Below, piece after piece: positions 54,147-63,420 of a DNA stretch of 64,000 nucleotides. How positions within the stretch are numbered: the first letter of the stretch is position 1; each line of letters opens with the position of its first letter. Source of the DNA: Paenibacillus sp. JZ16 (GTDB lineage: Bacteria > Bacillota > Bacilli > Paenibacillales > Paenibacillaceae). The notes under the pieces were generated by a model. It worked only from the letters and a program-made list of their open reading frames with translations. It did no database searches and had not been told where the DNA came from. The stretch is from assembly GCF_015326965.1 (NCBI RefSeq), contig NZ_CP017659.1, positions 248,001 to 312,000 on the forward strand. The letters are read 5' to 3'. The position numbers and the translations under genes were made by a program.

Positions 54147-54803
54147 ATGACGAAGACAAGCAAAACCATATTGTTTCAAGGTGACTCCATAACGGACGGG
54201 AATTGGGGGCGCGACAACGATCCTAATCATATTCATGGACATGGCTACGTATATCTTATTGCTGCTGAGCTGGGCTATGAACTAGCGGAAAGCCAGCCAC
54301 AGTTCATCAATCGAGGAATCAGCGGCCATCGCGTCTCGGATTTGTACGCGCGTTGGAATGAAGATGCGATTAGCCTGCGACCTGACCTGATCAGTATGTT
54401 GGTTGGCGTTAACGACGCAGGCCGGATCATCGAAGGCTCGCCAAGCGGAGCTACCGACAGGTTCGAAAAAGCATATCGTCACATACTGGAGGAAACGAAA
54501 GAAGTGCTTCCACAGACGGGACTGGTGTTATGTGAGCCATTCGTACTGAAAACGGGCACCACCGTGCAACACTGGGACGAATGGCGTCAGCGGTTGAATG
54601 AATATAGCCTAGTTGTCCGGCAATTGGCTCAAGAGTTTGAAACGTTGTTTGTTCCCCTGCAAGAAGCGTTTGATCATGCGGCAGAACGAGTAGGCGCAGA
54701 GTATTGGATATGGGATGGCATTCATCCCACGACAGCCGGGCATCAATTGATTTCACGTGAATGGCTGAGTGTCGTGCAGAATAGTCCATTCGCTATAAGT
54801 TGA
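54147..54803 (+). CDS. SGNH/GDSL-family esterase
   Basis: A 218-residue hydrolase with all SGNH blocks: Ser in ILFQGDSITDGN, Gly in NRGISGHRVSDL, Asn in MLVGVNDAG, and Asp/His in DGIHPTTAGHQLI. Such proteins deacetylate carbohydrates, including rhamnogalacturonan. No signal peptide is seen. The cre site upstream fits a role in sugar use. The start is uncertain: ATG 54147 or GTG 54138, with GAAAGG upstream. The IS3 element lies just before its promoter. Confidence 0.85.
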   Translation: MTKTSKTILFQGDSITDGNWGRDNDPNHIHGHGYVYLIAAELGYELAESQPQFINRGISGHRVSDLYARWNEDAISLRPDLISMLVGVNDAGRIIEGSPSGATDRFEKAYRHILEETKEVLPQTGLVLCEPFVLKTGTTVQHWDEWRQRLNEYSLVVRQLAQEFETLFVPLQEAFDHAAERVGAEYWIWDGIHPTTAGHQLISREWLSVVQNSPFAIS

Positions 54804-55049
54804 ACAGATACATAAAGTGATCTAGCTCGAAAGTCCACAGATAATCAAATCAGTCATGTTCTCAGCTGCAACTCTTTCACCGAAAGGCTGGAAGGGTTTT
54901 TTCTTGCACTGAAGTGGCCTCAATTGTGGGTTGGCAGATCAATCTATAAATATATTTATACAACTAGTATAATAATCTAATTTGTCTTATTAAAAGACGG
55001 CTTGTAGAATAATCTCTGTAAACAGCCAACAACAAAAGGAGGAAGTACA

Positions 55050-55709
55050 ATGGAGAAAAGCATACTAATTGTCGTTACCAATCATTCAGATATACAAGAC
55101 GGAAGAAAAACGGGCATCTGGTTAGCAGAATTCGCTGAAGCTTATATTGAGTTTATAAAGAAGGGCTATCAGGTTACAGTGGCGAGTCCGCTCGGCGGAC
55201 AAAGTCCAGTAGATCCAAACAGCGTGAATGAGGATACCCCGAAAGAGATATGGGAAGCAGCAGTACATCTGGAAAACACGGTTCGTATCCGTGATGTTTC
55301 TGCCCATAATTTCGATGCTATTTTCCTGCCGGGTGGTCATGGAACGATGTATGACTTGCCGGACGAACAAATGCTGCATCAATTAGTCCGTAATTTTTAT
55401 GAAGCTGGAAAAATAGTCGCTGCAGTGTGTCATGGACCTGCTGGATTGACAGGAGTCACATTATCGGATGGACAGCCCCTAGTTGCTGGAAAACGGGTGA
55501 ATGCTTTCACAGACAGGGAAGAGGCGGAAACTGGACTTAGCGAAATTCTTCCTTTTCTACTTGAAAGCAAGCTTCGGGAATTGGGAGCCGTTTTCGTGGC
55601 GGCGCCTAACTGGACTACCCATCATGAAGTTGACGGGAATTTGATAACAGGCCAGAATCCTCAGTCTACCCTGGCTGTAACCAAAGCTGTTATTGAAAAA
55701 CTCGGATAA
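55050..55709 (+). CDS. DJ-1/PfpI-family protein (Hsp31/glyoxalase III-like)
   Basis: A 219-residue class I glutamine-amidotransferase-like protein. The nucleophile elbow is AAVCHGPAGLTG (Cys), with the loop FLPGGHGTMYDLPDEQ and the supporting Glu probably in LAEFAEAYIEFIKKGY. Relatives act as chaperones, glyoxalases or stress proteins. AAAGGAGG precedes the start by 7 bp. It is a single-gene unit ending in a terminator. Confidence 0.9.
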   Translation: MEKSILIVVTNHSDIQDGRKTGIWLAEFAEAYIEFIKKGYQVTVASPLGGQSPVDPNSVNEDTPKEIWEAAVHLENTVRIRDVSAHNFDAIFLPGGHGTMYDLPDEQMLHQLVRNFYEAGKIVAAVCHGPAGLTGVTLSDGQPLVAGKRVNAFTDREEAETGLSEILPFLLESKLRELGAVFVAAPNWTTHHEVDGNLITGQNPQSTLAVTKAVIEKLG

Positions 55710-55710
55710 G

Positions 55711-55758
55711 GAGCACGGAGGCTGCTGTTTGTATAAAACAGTGACCTCCATGCTTTTC
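55711..55758 (+). terminator. Terminator after the DJ-1/PfpI gene
   Basis: A long imperfect stem (AGCACGGAGG...CTGTTT, loop GTAT, AAACAG...CCTCCATGCT) ends in a T-rich run. Confidence 0.75.
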
Positions 55759-55892
55759 TTTTGTGTAGAATGATTAGGAAGTCTATCATTGTAGTAAACA
55801 AACCGGTATCAAAAAAAGCGCAGCATGGACCGACATTGCGCTGATATTAGGGACACCACGATTGAGTCCATATGCAAAGGGGTAGGAATATA

Positions 55893-56774
55893 ATGGTGGA
55901 TTTTGAATGGTACCGAAGCTTTATCAGTATCTATAAACATAGATCCGTATCGGAAGCCGCCAAAACTCGGTTAATGACTCAGCCCGCAATGAGCCAGCAT
56001 CTTGCCGCATTGGAAGCCGAACTGGGTGAATCATTGTTTACAAGAACCTCTAGAAAGATGGTTCCCACCGAAAAAGGTAAAGAACTCTATACTCAAGTGG
56101 TTCCGTTGATCGAAGCCTTGGAAGAAGCAACGCAAACATTCATGATGAACACTTCTGTAACAGCTCCCGTCATCCGAATTGGGACAGCCCACGAATATTT
56201 TCGGGAGAAGCTAGCTCCCCATTTGGGGGAGTTCCCCTTTCGAATGATTGCTCATTTTGGCGTCGCCTCACATATTTTGGAGTTATTATTGGAAGAAAAG
56301 GTCGACATACTTATAACGTCCCAAAAAATATTGGCTCCCGGCATTGAATATATCCATTATGTTCAAGAAGAGTTTGTGCTGGTTGCACCCTATAATTTTA
56401 AAGAAATCGACTTCGAAGATCCCGACCGGTTCGAAGCCTGGCTGTGCGCTCAAGATTGGATCAGCTATGGCAGTGATTTACCGATCATACGCAGATTATG
56501 GAGAGAACACTTCAAGAAAAGACCACATATGCAAATCATGCACGTTCTGCCGGACCTTCATTCCATATTAGCCGCCATAGAACACGGTTCGGGAATAAGT
56601 GTCCTCCCCACTTATATGCTGGAAAAGTCAATACACAACCGTCAGGTAAAGATCATTTATCCTTCCTTCAAGGTAAGCAACGAGCTGTATCTGGCTTATC
56701 CTATCAAATTTCGAAACCTTCCTATAGTGAAAGCGATGATTGAAGCATTTCGAAAAAACTTTCTGAACCGCTGA
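55893..56774 (+). CDS. LysR-family transcriptional regulator
   Basis: A 293-residue regulator with an N-terminal LysR winged helix (HRSVSEAAKTRLMTQPAMSQ, HLAALEAELGESLFTRTSRK) and a type 2 periplasmic-binding-like ligand domain. It ends inside its own terminator, 168 bp before the metallophore operon in the same direction. It could regulate that operon or an unrelated target; the sequence does not decide. Start 55893 has GTAGGA 5 bp upstream; ATG 55872 is a weaker option. Confidence 0.87.
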   Translation: MVDFEWYRSFISIYKHRSVSEAAKTRLMTQPAMSQHLAALEAELGESLFTRTSRKMVPTEKGKELYTQVVPLIEALEEATQTFMMNTSVTAPVIRIGTAHEYFREKLAPHLGEFPFRMIAHFGVASHILELLLEEKVDILITSQKILAPGIEYIHYVQEEFVLVAPYNFKEIDFEDPDRFEAWLCAQDWISYGSDLPIIRRLWREHFKKRPHMQIMHVLPDLHSILAAIEHGSGISVLPTYMLEKSIHNRQVKIIYPSFKVSNELYLAYPIKFRNLPIVKAMIEAFRKNFLNR

Positions 56775-56801
56775 TTCGAAACGGAATCCAGTGGTTTTTT
56801 T
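56766..56801 (+). terminator. Terminator overlapping the end of the LysR gene
   Basis: Stem AACCGCTG...ATTC with GAAT...CAGTGGTT, followed by a T-run. It isolates the metallophore operon from LysR transcription. Confidence 0.8.
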
Positions 56802-56823
56802 GTTGTGTCCATGGAAATAATTG

Positions 56824-56885
56824 TTGACTATTACAAAATGCCATGCTATATTCTTTTCGTCATTAATCGTAATTATTACGATTAA
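56824..56885 (+). promoter_or_regulatory. Promoter and Zur box of the cnt metallophore operon
   Basis: TTGACT (56824-56829), 17 bp, TATATT (56847-56852) with an extended -10 TG at 56844-56845. Just downstream, TTAATCGTAAT-T-ATTACGATTAA (56863-56885) is a perfect 11-1-11 palindrome containing the Bacillus Zur core TCGTAATNATTACGA. Its place at about +4 to +26 suits zinc-dependent repression. Confidence 0.92.
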
Positions 56886-56942
56886 CATTCTGGTCAAGCC
56901 AACTACCATAATTAGGAGTAGAGGGGAGTCCACAGAAACGTG

Positions 56943-57824
56943 ATGAAGCAGATGATCGATTTTGTGAAATGCAATCCAACACAGAATATGACGATTCTAA
57001 TTAACACGATGCTTCCACGTGATGAACATAAACGTATTGCTTCTAAAATTATGTCTTATGACAACGTTTATGCTGAACAAGTTGGTTTTATCGAGCCAAC
57101 CATGAACCAGGAAGCTGATGCGTTTTTACAAATGGCAGGGGGTGAATTTTGCGGTAATGCTTGTATGGCCTTAGCCGCATTTCTGGCGAATGAACATGGT
57201 TTGGAACATTACGAAACGAATGAAATAAGGTTAGAGGTTTCAGGAGCAGAGCGACTAGTGACATGCCTGGTAACCAAAAATAGGGAGGATTTTCAATGTC
57301 GAGTCGATATGCCGCTTCCTGAGAAGATTGAACAAACGGTACTTCATGATGATCGTTTCCCGATCGATATGGTTGTCGTCAAATACAAGGACTTTATTCA
57401 TTTCGTGATTGAAGTAGAACGCATAGACACAGATATGAAGAACAACATGTTATCCTTGGCCAAACTCATCGGACCCTTTCTAGACACAAGCATGCTTGGG
57501 ATTCTGTTGTACAACAATACGACGCATCATCTAACACCGCTTATATACGTCCAGGCATTGAATAGTGCGGTGTGGGAAAGAGGGTGCGGCTCCGGTACGG
57601 CTTCCATAGGCGCTTACTTAGCATGGAAGAATAAACGCAATATCGAAACCTATATCCATCAGCCCGGCGGGACGATGCTTGTAAAGGCACTCTATGAGCA
57701 GGACCGGCTGACCCGTCTGGAAATCGAAGGCTCTGTTGGAATCGTAGCACAAGGCACAGCGTTCATTGATACGGAAGTTAACCTATCTGCAGGGGAGAGT
57801 ATTCATGAAGTTAGCAGAGTTTGA
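56943..57824 (+). CDS. cntK: Histidine racemase of opine-metallophore synthesis
   Basis: A 293-residue protein of the diaminopimelate-epimerase fold. It supplies D-histidine for staphylopine-type metallophores. The two catalytic cysteines are Cys70 (GGEFCGNACM) and Cys215 (WERGCGSGTASIG), and YIHQPGGTMLVKA is shared with Staphylococcus CntK. The start is ATG 56943 or GTG 56940, with GAGGGGAG about 14 bp upstream. It is the first gene of the operon and overlaps cntL by 20 bp. Confidence 0.9.
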   Translation: MKQMIDFVKCNPTQNMTILINTMLPRDEHKRIASKIMSYDNVYAEQVGFIEPTMNQEADAFLQMAGGEFCGNACMALAAFLANEHGLEHYETNEIRLEVSGAERLVTCLVTKNREDFQCRVDMPLPEKIEQTVLHDDRFPIDMVVVKYKDFIHFVIEVERIDTDMKNNMLSLAKLIGPFLDTSMLGILLYNNTTHHLTPLIYVQALNSAVWERGCGSGTASIGAYLAWKNKRNIETYIHQPGGTMLVKALYEQDRLTRLEIEGSVGIVAQGTAFIDTEVNLSAGESIHEVSRV

Positions 57825-58602
57825 GAAATCATTAGATGATTATTTAACCAGGTTTGAGTACTTTGCTGACCGATTCGATTACACACCTCGTCACCAATCC
57901 GAGTTGGAGCGTTTAATTGACCAATACTCGGCGTTTATAACTGACGAAACCAACATCACAGTTTGGGATGAGCTGGAGCAACAAGGAATCGGCAGAACTA
58001 GCGGTCTTGTTGATGGACTGAGGAAAAGTTCAGCGCGCTGCGTCGCGATACTGGAGAAATATCGCGCGCTGAATTTGCAAAAGGGAGATACGGAGATCAC
58101 CGATTATTTCAGGAATATCGAGGAATGCATCGAGAAAGAGTTCGGAAGTTTCCAGATTTCTTCTACATCGAAGGTATTGTTGGTTGGCTCTGGTTCATTC
58201 CCGATGACGGCACTATTGATCGCAAAGCGCACAGGAGCTGCGGTGGTCGGGATCGACATTGATGCTGAAGCTATTGAGCTAGGTCTGAAGGTTGTAGAGA
58301 CATTGGGTCCTGAGCTGAAGATCCGATTGGAAAAGACATCGGTTGAATTCCTTGATGATTTAAATGAGATAACCCACATCATTTTCAGCTCAACGGTTGC
58401 AGAGAAGTACGAACTGCTGGAGCGTTTATATCCGTTGACGAATGAGCAGGTTGTTGTAGCCATGAGGTATGGAAACCGATTGAAATCTTTATTCAACTAT
58501 CCCCTGAAAGAGACGGATGAACATAAATGGGGACTAGTGGATAACGTGCTGCGCCGAGACGATATATTTGACATCGCTTTATATCAAAAAATCCTGGCTT
58601 AG
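57805..58602 (+). CDS. cntL: Nicotianamine-synthase-like enzyme
   Basis: A 265-residue S-adenosylmethionine-using enzyme that transfers an aminobutyrate unit to histidine. The Rossmann motif VLLVGSGSFPMTALLIAKRT and the acidic strand VVGIDIDAEAIELG are as in nicotianamine synthases. Length is close to Staphylococcus CntL (about 270). The start at 57805 has AGGGGAG 7 bp upstream and lies within the end of cntK, showing coupling. Confidence 0.92.
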   Translation: MKLAEFEKSLDDYLTRFEYFADRFDYTPRHQSELERLIDQYSAFITDETNITVWDELEQQGIGRTSGLVDGLRKSSARCVAILEKYRALNLQKGDTEITDYFRNIEECIEKEFGSFQISSTSKVLLVGSGSFPMTALLIAKRTGAAVVGIDIDAEAIELGLKVVETLGPELKIRLEKTSVEFLDDLNEITHIIFSSTVAEKYELLERLYPLTNEQVVVAMRYGNRLKSLFNYPLKETDEHKWGLVDNVLRRDDIFDIALYQKILA

Positions 58603-58630
58603 CAGACCTGTAATCGGAGTGAGGTGACTT

Positions 58631-59926
58631 ATGAAAGAGATGAAGCATGTCCTGTTGTTGGGAACAGGCCCTGCAGCCTTGCAGCTGGCAGTGACTCTTA
58701 AAAAGGGGTTCCATTGTCGCCTGGGGATCGCCGGTCGTGAATCGGTTCGGTCTCTTGGATTCTTCGACGGCCTTGCGAGGAACGATCAAATGGTTTACGC
58801 GAGCATCCAAAATGAAAAGCATCGTTCCATGGAAGGCGAATGTCGCATTGACGATGTGTTTCAGGGTTTTGAGACCATAGAAGGCGAATGGGACACTTTA
58901 TTTGTTGCGGTGACGACCGATGCGTATATGGAAGTCTTACAGCAGATGAATCATAACGTCCTGCGTAAGGTCAAATGTGTGGTGCTGATATCTCCAACTT
59001 TTGGTTCTAACAGCTTGATATCCGGTTTTATACGTCAACTGAATCCGGATGCGGAAGTCATTAGTTTTTCTACATATTATGGCGACACGAGGTGGGTGGA
59101 TAACCAAGTTTCGAATCATGTCATCACGACGGGGGTTAAGAAAAAGGTCTATATCGGCTCTACGCGAGGGCACTCTGATCTTGTCGACAAGCTGAGCCGC
59201 CTGTATAAGGAGCTGAATATTGAGCTAAGCGTCATGAGGACGCCGCTAGAGGCAGAGGCAAGAAATATTTCGTTATATGTTCATCCTGCTTTGTTCATGA
59301 ATGATTTCTCGTTAAGCGCCATATTTGATGAGTCGGGTTCGCGCAAGTACGTCTACAAGCTTTTTCCTGAAGGCCCAATTACGCAAGATCTGATTCGCAG
59401 TATGTTGTCCCAGTGGAAAGAGATGATGAACATCTTAAACCAATTAGGGATGAAGGGCATCAATTTGCTGAAATTTATGACGGATGATAACTATCCGGTA
59501 AGAAACGAGAGTTTATCGCGCCAGGATATCGATAGCTTTGATCAATTACAAGCGATTCATCAGGAGTATCTATTGTATATACGTTACGCCTCCTTGTTAA
59601 TTGACCCTTTTTCTCAGCCCGATGCAGATGGAAAGTACTTTGATTTCTCGGCTGTTCCGATTAGGAGTTTGTTTATCAATAAGGAAGGCTGCCTGGATAT
59701 CCCGAGAATGCCTAAAGAAGACTATTATCGAATCAAGGTGATCCAGGGCATTGCCAGATTCTTGAAGGTGGATTGTCCTACCATCGATCAGTTCATCCAA
59801 TCGTATGAGGACAAAATCGTAAATGTATCACTTGCTCACAAGGGCCGGTCGTTGTCCAATGCGTTTACGGTTCAGAGCTTCGAGGAAGATCTGGATCTGA
59901 TATGCATGGAACTATCAAACCAATGA
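58631..59926 (+). CDS. cntM: Opine metallophore dehydrogenase (staphylopine-type)
   Basis: A 431-residue NAD(P)H-dependent enzyme that reductively condenses the CntL product with a 2-keto acid. The N-terminal Rossmann motif is VLLLGTGPAALQLAVTLKKG. The size fits CntM (about 430). Whether pyruvate (staphylopine) or 2-oxoglutarate (bacillopaline, as reported for Paenibacillus) is used cannot be told here. GGAGTGAGG precedes the ATG by 8 bp, 28 bp after cntL. Confidence 0.92.
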   Translation: MKEMKHVLLLGTGPAALQLAVTLKKGFHCRLGIAGRESVRSLGFFDGLARNDQMVYASIQNEKHRSMEGECRIDDVFQGFETIEGEWDTLFVAVTTDAYMEVLQQMNHNVLRKVKCVVLISPTFGSNSLISGFIRQLNPDAEVISFSTYYGDTRWVDNQVSNHVITTGVKKKVYIGSTRGHSDLVDKLSRLYKELNIELSVMRTPLEAEARNISLYVHPALFMNDFSLSAIFDESGSRKYVYKLFPEGPITQDLIRSMLSQWKEMMNILNQLGMKGINLLKFMTDDNYPVRNESLSRQDIDSFDQLQAIHQEYLLYIRYASLLIDPFSQPDADGKYFDFSAVPIRSLFINKEGCLDIPRMPKEDYYRIKVIQGIARFLKVDCPTIDQFIQSYEDKIVNVSLAHKGRSLSNAFTVQSFEEDLDLICMELSNQ

Positions 59927-59963
59927 AAGAAACAATAAACAAGTGGATAGCAGGAGGAAAACT

Positions 59964-61568
59964 GTGAATAGAAAAAGTGTCAAGATATGGATGTTAATGA
60001 TCTCCATCGCGCTTCTGGCAGGGTGCGGGGAGACAACGCAGGGAAGTAAGGCCGAATCAGCAATCAGGGATGAAATCATCTATGCTACAGCAAAAGATAT
60101 TCATGATATGAATCCTCATTTATACACGGGATCCATGCCGGCTCAGGGTATGGTATATGAATCGCTGGTGGAGAACACAAAGGAAGGGATCAAGCCTTTG
60201 CTGGCGGAATCCTGGGACATTTCGGAAGATGGAACCACCTACACCTTTCATCTGAGGAAGGACGTGAAGTTTCATGACGGAGAACCATTTAATGCCGAAG
60301 CTGTCAAACTGAATATCGATGCCGTGCAGCATAATGCCGAGAAACACGCCTGGATTAAACTGTCGACCAAAATCAAGAACGTGAAGGTAGTGGATGCATA
60401 CACCGTCCAATTGGTTTTAAGCGAAGCCTATTACCCTGCACTGGTCGAACTGTCCATGACGCGGCCGTATGTGTTTCTCTCACCCAAGGATTTCATTCAG
60501 GGGGAAACGAAGGATGGCGTTAATGGACACCACGGTACGGGTCCTTACCAGTTTACGGAACATAAAATCGACGAGTACGCTACCTTTACCGCCAACGAGG
60601 AGTATTGGGGAGGTCCGCCAAAAATCAAAAAAATCACGGCCAAGGTACTGCCTGCGGGCGAGACGACGTTTTTGGCCATGCAGAAAGGAGAGGTGAACTT
60701 CGTATTCACCGATGATCGGGGAGCAGACAGCATCGACGTGCAAGCGATGAATCAACTGGTTGATGCCGGAACATATCAGCTGGTTCGCAGCGAAGCCATG
60801 AATACAAAAATGATGGTGGCGAACAGCAGCAAATCGGAAAGTCCGGTAAGCGAAACCGCGGTCCGTGAAGCGATCTGGCATACAATCGATCGGGAAACCA
60901 TCAGTAAGGACATATTCGAGGGGACCGAGACGGAAGCGAACACGCTGTTCTCATCCAATGTGAATTATGCGGATGTCGAATTGAAGGAACGCGGCTATGA
61001 TCCGGGAAGGGCTGAGCAAATGCTGGAAGAGGCCGGATGGAAGAAGGAGAGTGACGGCAAGGCCAGGTTCAAAGCCGGTAAGGAGCTGGCCATGAAATTA
61101 TATTATGACAGTAATTCATCATCACAAAAAACGCAGGCGGAATTCATCCAAAATGCGGTAAAAGGGATCGGAATCAAGCTGGATATCATCGGAGAAGAGT
61201 CGAGCTCCATCGCGAATCGAAGATCCACGGGGGATTATGAGTTATTGTTTAATCAAACCTGGGGTTTGGCGTATGACCCGCAGAGCACCATCTCTGCCTT
61301 CACTTCTGAAGCTTCTTATCTACATACAACCAAAGGAATCGCACAAGCGGATCATCTTTATGAGCATATTCAAGAAGTTATGGTATCCAAGGACGAGGAG
61401 ACCCGCAAGTCGCTATACGCTGAAATTATGCGAACGGTTCACGATGAAGCGGTGTTTATCCCGATCTCGAGCGGGAGCGTCACGGTTCTTGCACCGAAGG
61501 ACTTGAAAGGCATCACGTTCAAGCAAACCCAGTTTGAGCTTCCTTTTGAGCAAATGTATTTTGAATAG
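59964..61568 (+). CDS. cntA: Metal-opine ABC substrate-binding lipoprotein
   Basis: A 534-residue family 5 extracellular binding lipoprotein (lipobox SIALLAGC) of the NikA/OppA type. Typical segments are VYESLVENTKEGIKPLLAES, YTFHLRKDVKFHDGEPFNAE and HGTGPYQFTEHK. It binds the metal-loaded opine outside the cell and hands it to CntBC. A GTG start at 59964 is chosen for AGGAGG 5 bp upstream; GTG 59943 is too early. It follows cntM by 37 bp. Confidence 0.9.
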   Translation: MNRKSVKIWMLMISIALLAGCGETTQGSKAESAIRDEIIYATAKDIHDMNPHLYTGSMPAQGMVYESLVENTKEGIKPLLAESWDISEDGTTYTFHLRKDVKFHDGEPFNAEAVKLNIDAVQHNAEKHAWIKLSTKIKNVKVVDAYTVQLVLSEAYYPALVELSMTRPYVFLSPKDFIQGETKDGVNGHHGTGPYQFTEHKIDEYATFTANEEYWGGPPKIKKITAKVLPAGETTFLAMQKGEVNFVFTDDRGADSIDVQAMNQLVDAGTYQLVRSEAMNTKMMVANSSKSESPVSETAVREAIWHTIDRETISKDIFEGTETEANTLFSSNVNYADVELKERGYDPGRAEQMLEEAGWKKESDGKARFKAGKELAMKLYYDSNSSSQKTQAEFIQNAVKGIGIKLDIIGEESSSIANRRSTGDYELLFNQTWGLAYDPQSTISAFTSEASYLHTTKGIAQADHLYEHIQEVMVSKDEETRKSLYAEIMRTVHDEAVFIPISSGSVTVLAPKDLKGITFKQTQFELPFEQMYFE

Positions 61569-61600
61569 GACACGAACTTATTATTCGATAAGGAGTCATT

Positions 61601-62533
61601 ATGGGAAGTTATATAGTAAAAAGGTTATTGTTGTCCGTTCCGATTCTGCTCATCATTTCGTTTTTGACCTTTCTGCTGATTAATCTGTCCCCCATGGATC
61701 CTGCCGAAGTGGTGCTCCGCGCCCAAGAAGTTCCGGAAATCACGGAAGAACTGATCGCACAGACGCGTGAAGAGCTAGGGCTGAATCAGCCGTTCTTGAA
61801 ACAGTACGCCGATTGGGTGATGGCCTGCCTTCGATTGGACTTTGGAGAATCCTACGTGACGGGACAGACGGTTTGGTCATTGATAAGCCCGGCATTTCTC
61901 AATACTTTAAAGCTGACCATGGTTTCGTCAACCATTATTATCATCATGTCCGTTATCTTGGGGGTTGCTTGCGCATTAAACGAGGGCAGAATATGGGATC
62001 GGTCAGTGAGAGGAGTTTCCTTCTTTCTAACAGCGATGCCTTCATACTGGCTTGCATCGATTTTGATCTGGTATTTTTCCGTGCGTTTGGACCTGCTGCC
62101 AACCAGCGGAATGGATTCGTATCAAAGCTATATCCTTCCCGTGACGGTCATATCGGTGAGTTATGTCGGCATTTATTTCAGAAACGTAAGAAGCTCGATG
62201 TTGAATCACTTGCATGAAGAATATGTTGTTTACGGGAGAGCCTGCGGTTTGCCCGAGAAGAAGATTACTATGCGCATTCTGAGAAATTCGCTTCAGGTTG
62301 CCGTATCCATATTTTGCATGGCGATCCCCATTATTCTGGGCAGCACTGTCGTCATCGAAAATGTGTTTGCATGGCCCGGACTTGGGCGGCTGAGCGTGAA
62401 ATCCATTCTAAGCAGGGACTTTCCGGTCATCCAGGCGTATGTTCTTATTCTGGCTGTAGCCTTCGTGTTATTTAACACCTTGTCCGACATGATCAATGCT
62501 GCACTGAATCCGAAACTAAGGAAGGAAATCTGA
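61601..62533 (+). CDS. cntB: Metal-opine ABC permease, first subunit
   Basis: A 310-residue DppB/NikB-type permease with about six helices (LLLSVPILLIISFLTFLLIN; TMVSSTIIIIMSVILGVACA). The conserved loop VYGRACGLPEKKITMRILRN docks the ATPases, and VVIENVFAWPGLG is family-typical. It overlaps cntC by one base (TGATG). ATAAGGAG precedes the start. Confidence 0.92.
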   Translation: MGSYIVKRLLLSVPILLIISFLTFLLINLSPMDPAEVVLRAQEVPEITEELIAQTREELGLNQPFLKQYADWVMACLRLDFGESYVTGQTVWSLISPAFLNTLKLTMVSSTIIIIMSVILGVACALNEGRIWDRSVRGVSFFLTAMPSYWLASILIWYFSVRLDLLPTSGMDSYQSYILPVTVISVSYVGIYFRNVRSSMLNHLHEEYVVYGRACGLPEKKITMRILRNSLQVAVSIFCMAIPIILGSTVVIENVFAWPGLGRLSVKSILSRDFPVIQAYVLILAVAFVLFNTLSDMINAALNPKLRKEI

Positions 62534-63420
62534 TGAACGTACTTCGAAGTTTGAGTAGAGACAAGCTGGCCAGCCTGTCACTGGTCGCCATAGCTGCAAT
62601 TGTCATCGTGGGCCTGTGTGCCCCTATATTCGCGCCCCACGATCCGAATCAAGTTGATATGAAGCTGCGTTATGCCGGGTCTTCCTGGGCGCATTGGTTC
62701 GGTAACGATCATCTGGGGAGATGTATCTTATCCCGGATAATTTATGGCATACGTCCCAGTATTTTATGGGTGTTGGCAGCTCTGTTGGCGTCGGTAGGAG
62801 TTGGCGGGATCGTTGGTTTCATTGCAGGTTACTTCAGAGGAAAAACGGACGCGATCCTGATGCGAATTTGCGATATCATGCTATCTTTTCCCGGTTATGT
62901 TATGACGTTGGCGGTTGTCGGCATCCTGGGAGCAGGCCTTGAGAACATCCTGATTGCTTTTGTTGCCATGAAATGGGCGTGGTTTGCCCGTGTCATCCGA
63001 ACGTCGGTCCTGCAGTACGCGGAAATGGATTATGTGAAGTTTTCAAAAGCAGCCGGCATCAGCAATCGCAGGATCATATTGAAGCATATCGTTCCCGTGA
63101 CATTTTCGGATATTGCCGTCATTGCCAGCGGTTCAATGTGTTCCATGATTCTGCAGATCTCCGGATTATCATTCTTAGGGCTTGGCATCAAGGCCCCCAA
63201 TGCGGAATGGGGGATGATGCTGAATGAAGCGAGAGAGGTTATGTTCTCACGCCCCGAGCTCATGTTAGCGCCTGGCTTGGCTATTGTGATTGCCGTATCG
63301 GCTTTCAATTTTCTGGCAGATGGGCTTCAAGTCGCGCTTGATCCCAAAAGGATGAATTCCGGTAAGCAGCCGAGATCAACAGAGGTGGAGAAACCGACTT
63401 ATGAATATGCTAGAGGTTAA
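62533..63420 (+). CDS. cntC: Metal-opine ABC permease, second subunit
   Basis: A 295-residue DppC/NikC-type permease. Motifs: APIFAPHDPNQVDMKLRYAG, FGNDHLGRCILSRIIYGIRP, the ATPase loop KFSKAAGISNRRIILKHIVP, and FLGLGIKAPNAEWGMMLNEA. It forms the channel with CntB. It overlaps the ATPase gene by 20 bp. Confidence 0.92.
   Translation: MNVLRSLSRDKLASLSLVAIAAIVIVGLCAPIFAPHDPNQVDMKLRYAGSSWAHWFGNDHLGRCILSRIIYGIRPSILWVLAALLASVGVGGIVGFIAGYFRGKTDAILMRICDIMLSFPGYVMTLAVVGILGAGLENILIAFVAMKWAWFARVIRTSVLQYAEMDYVKFSKAAGISNRRIILKHIVPVTFSDIAVIASGSMCSMILQISGLSFLGLGIKAPNAEWGMMLNEAREVMFSRPELMLAPGLAIVIAVSAFNFLADGLQVALDPKRMNSGKQPRSTEVEKPTYEYARG

Noticed and set aside
53906..54184. 92-codon frame between the IS and the SGNH gene
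   Set aside because: No ribosome binding site or recognisable motif, and it runs through the promoter, cre site and start of the SGNH gene.
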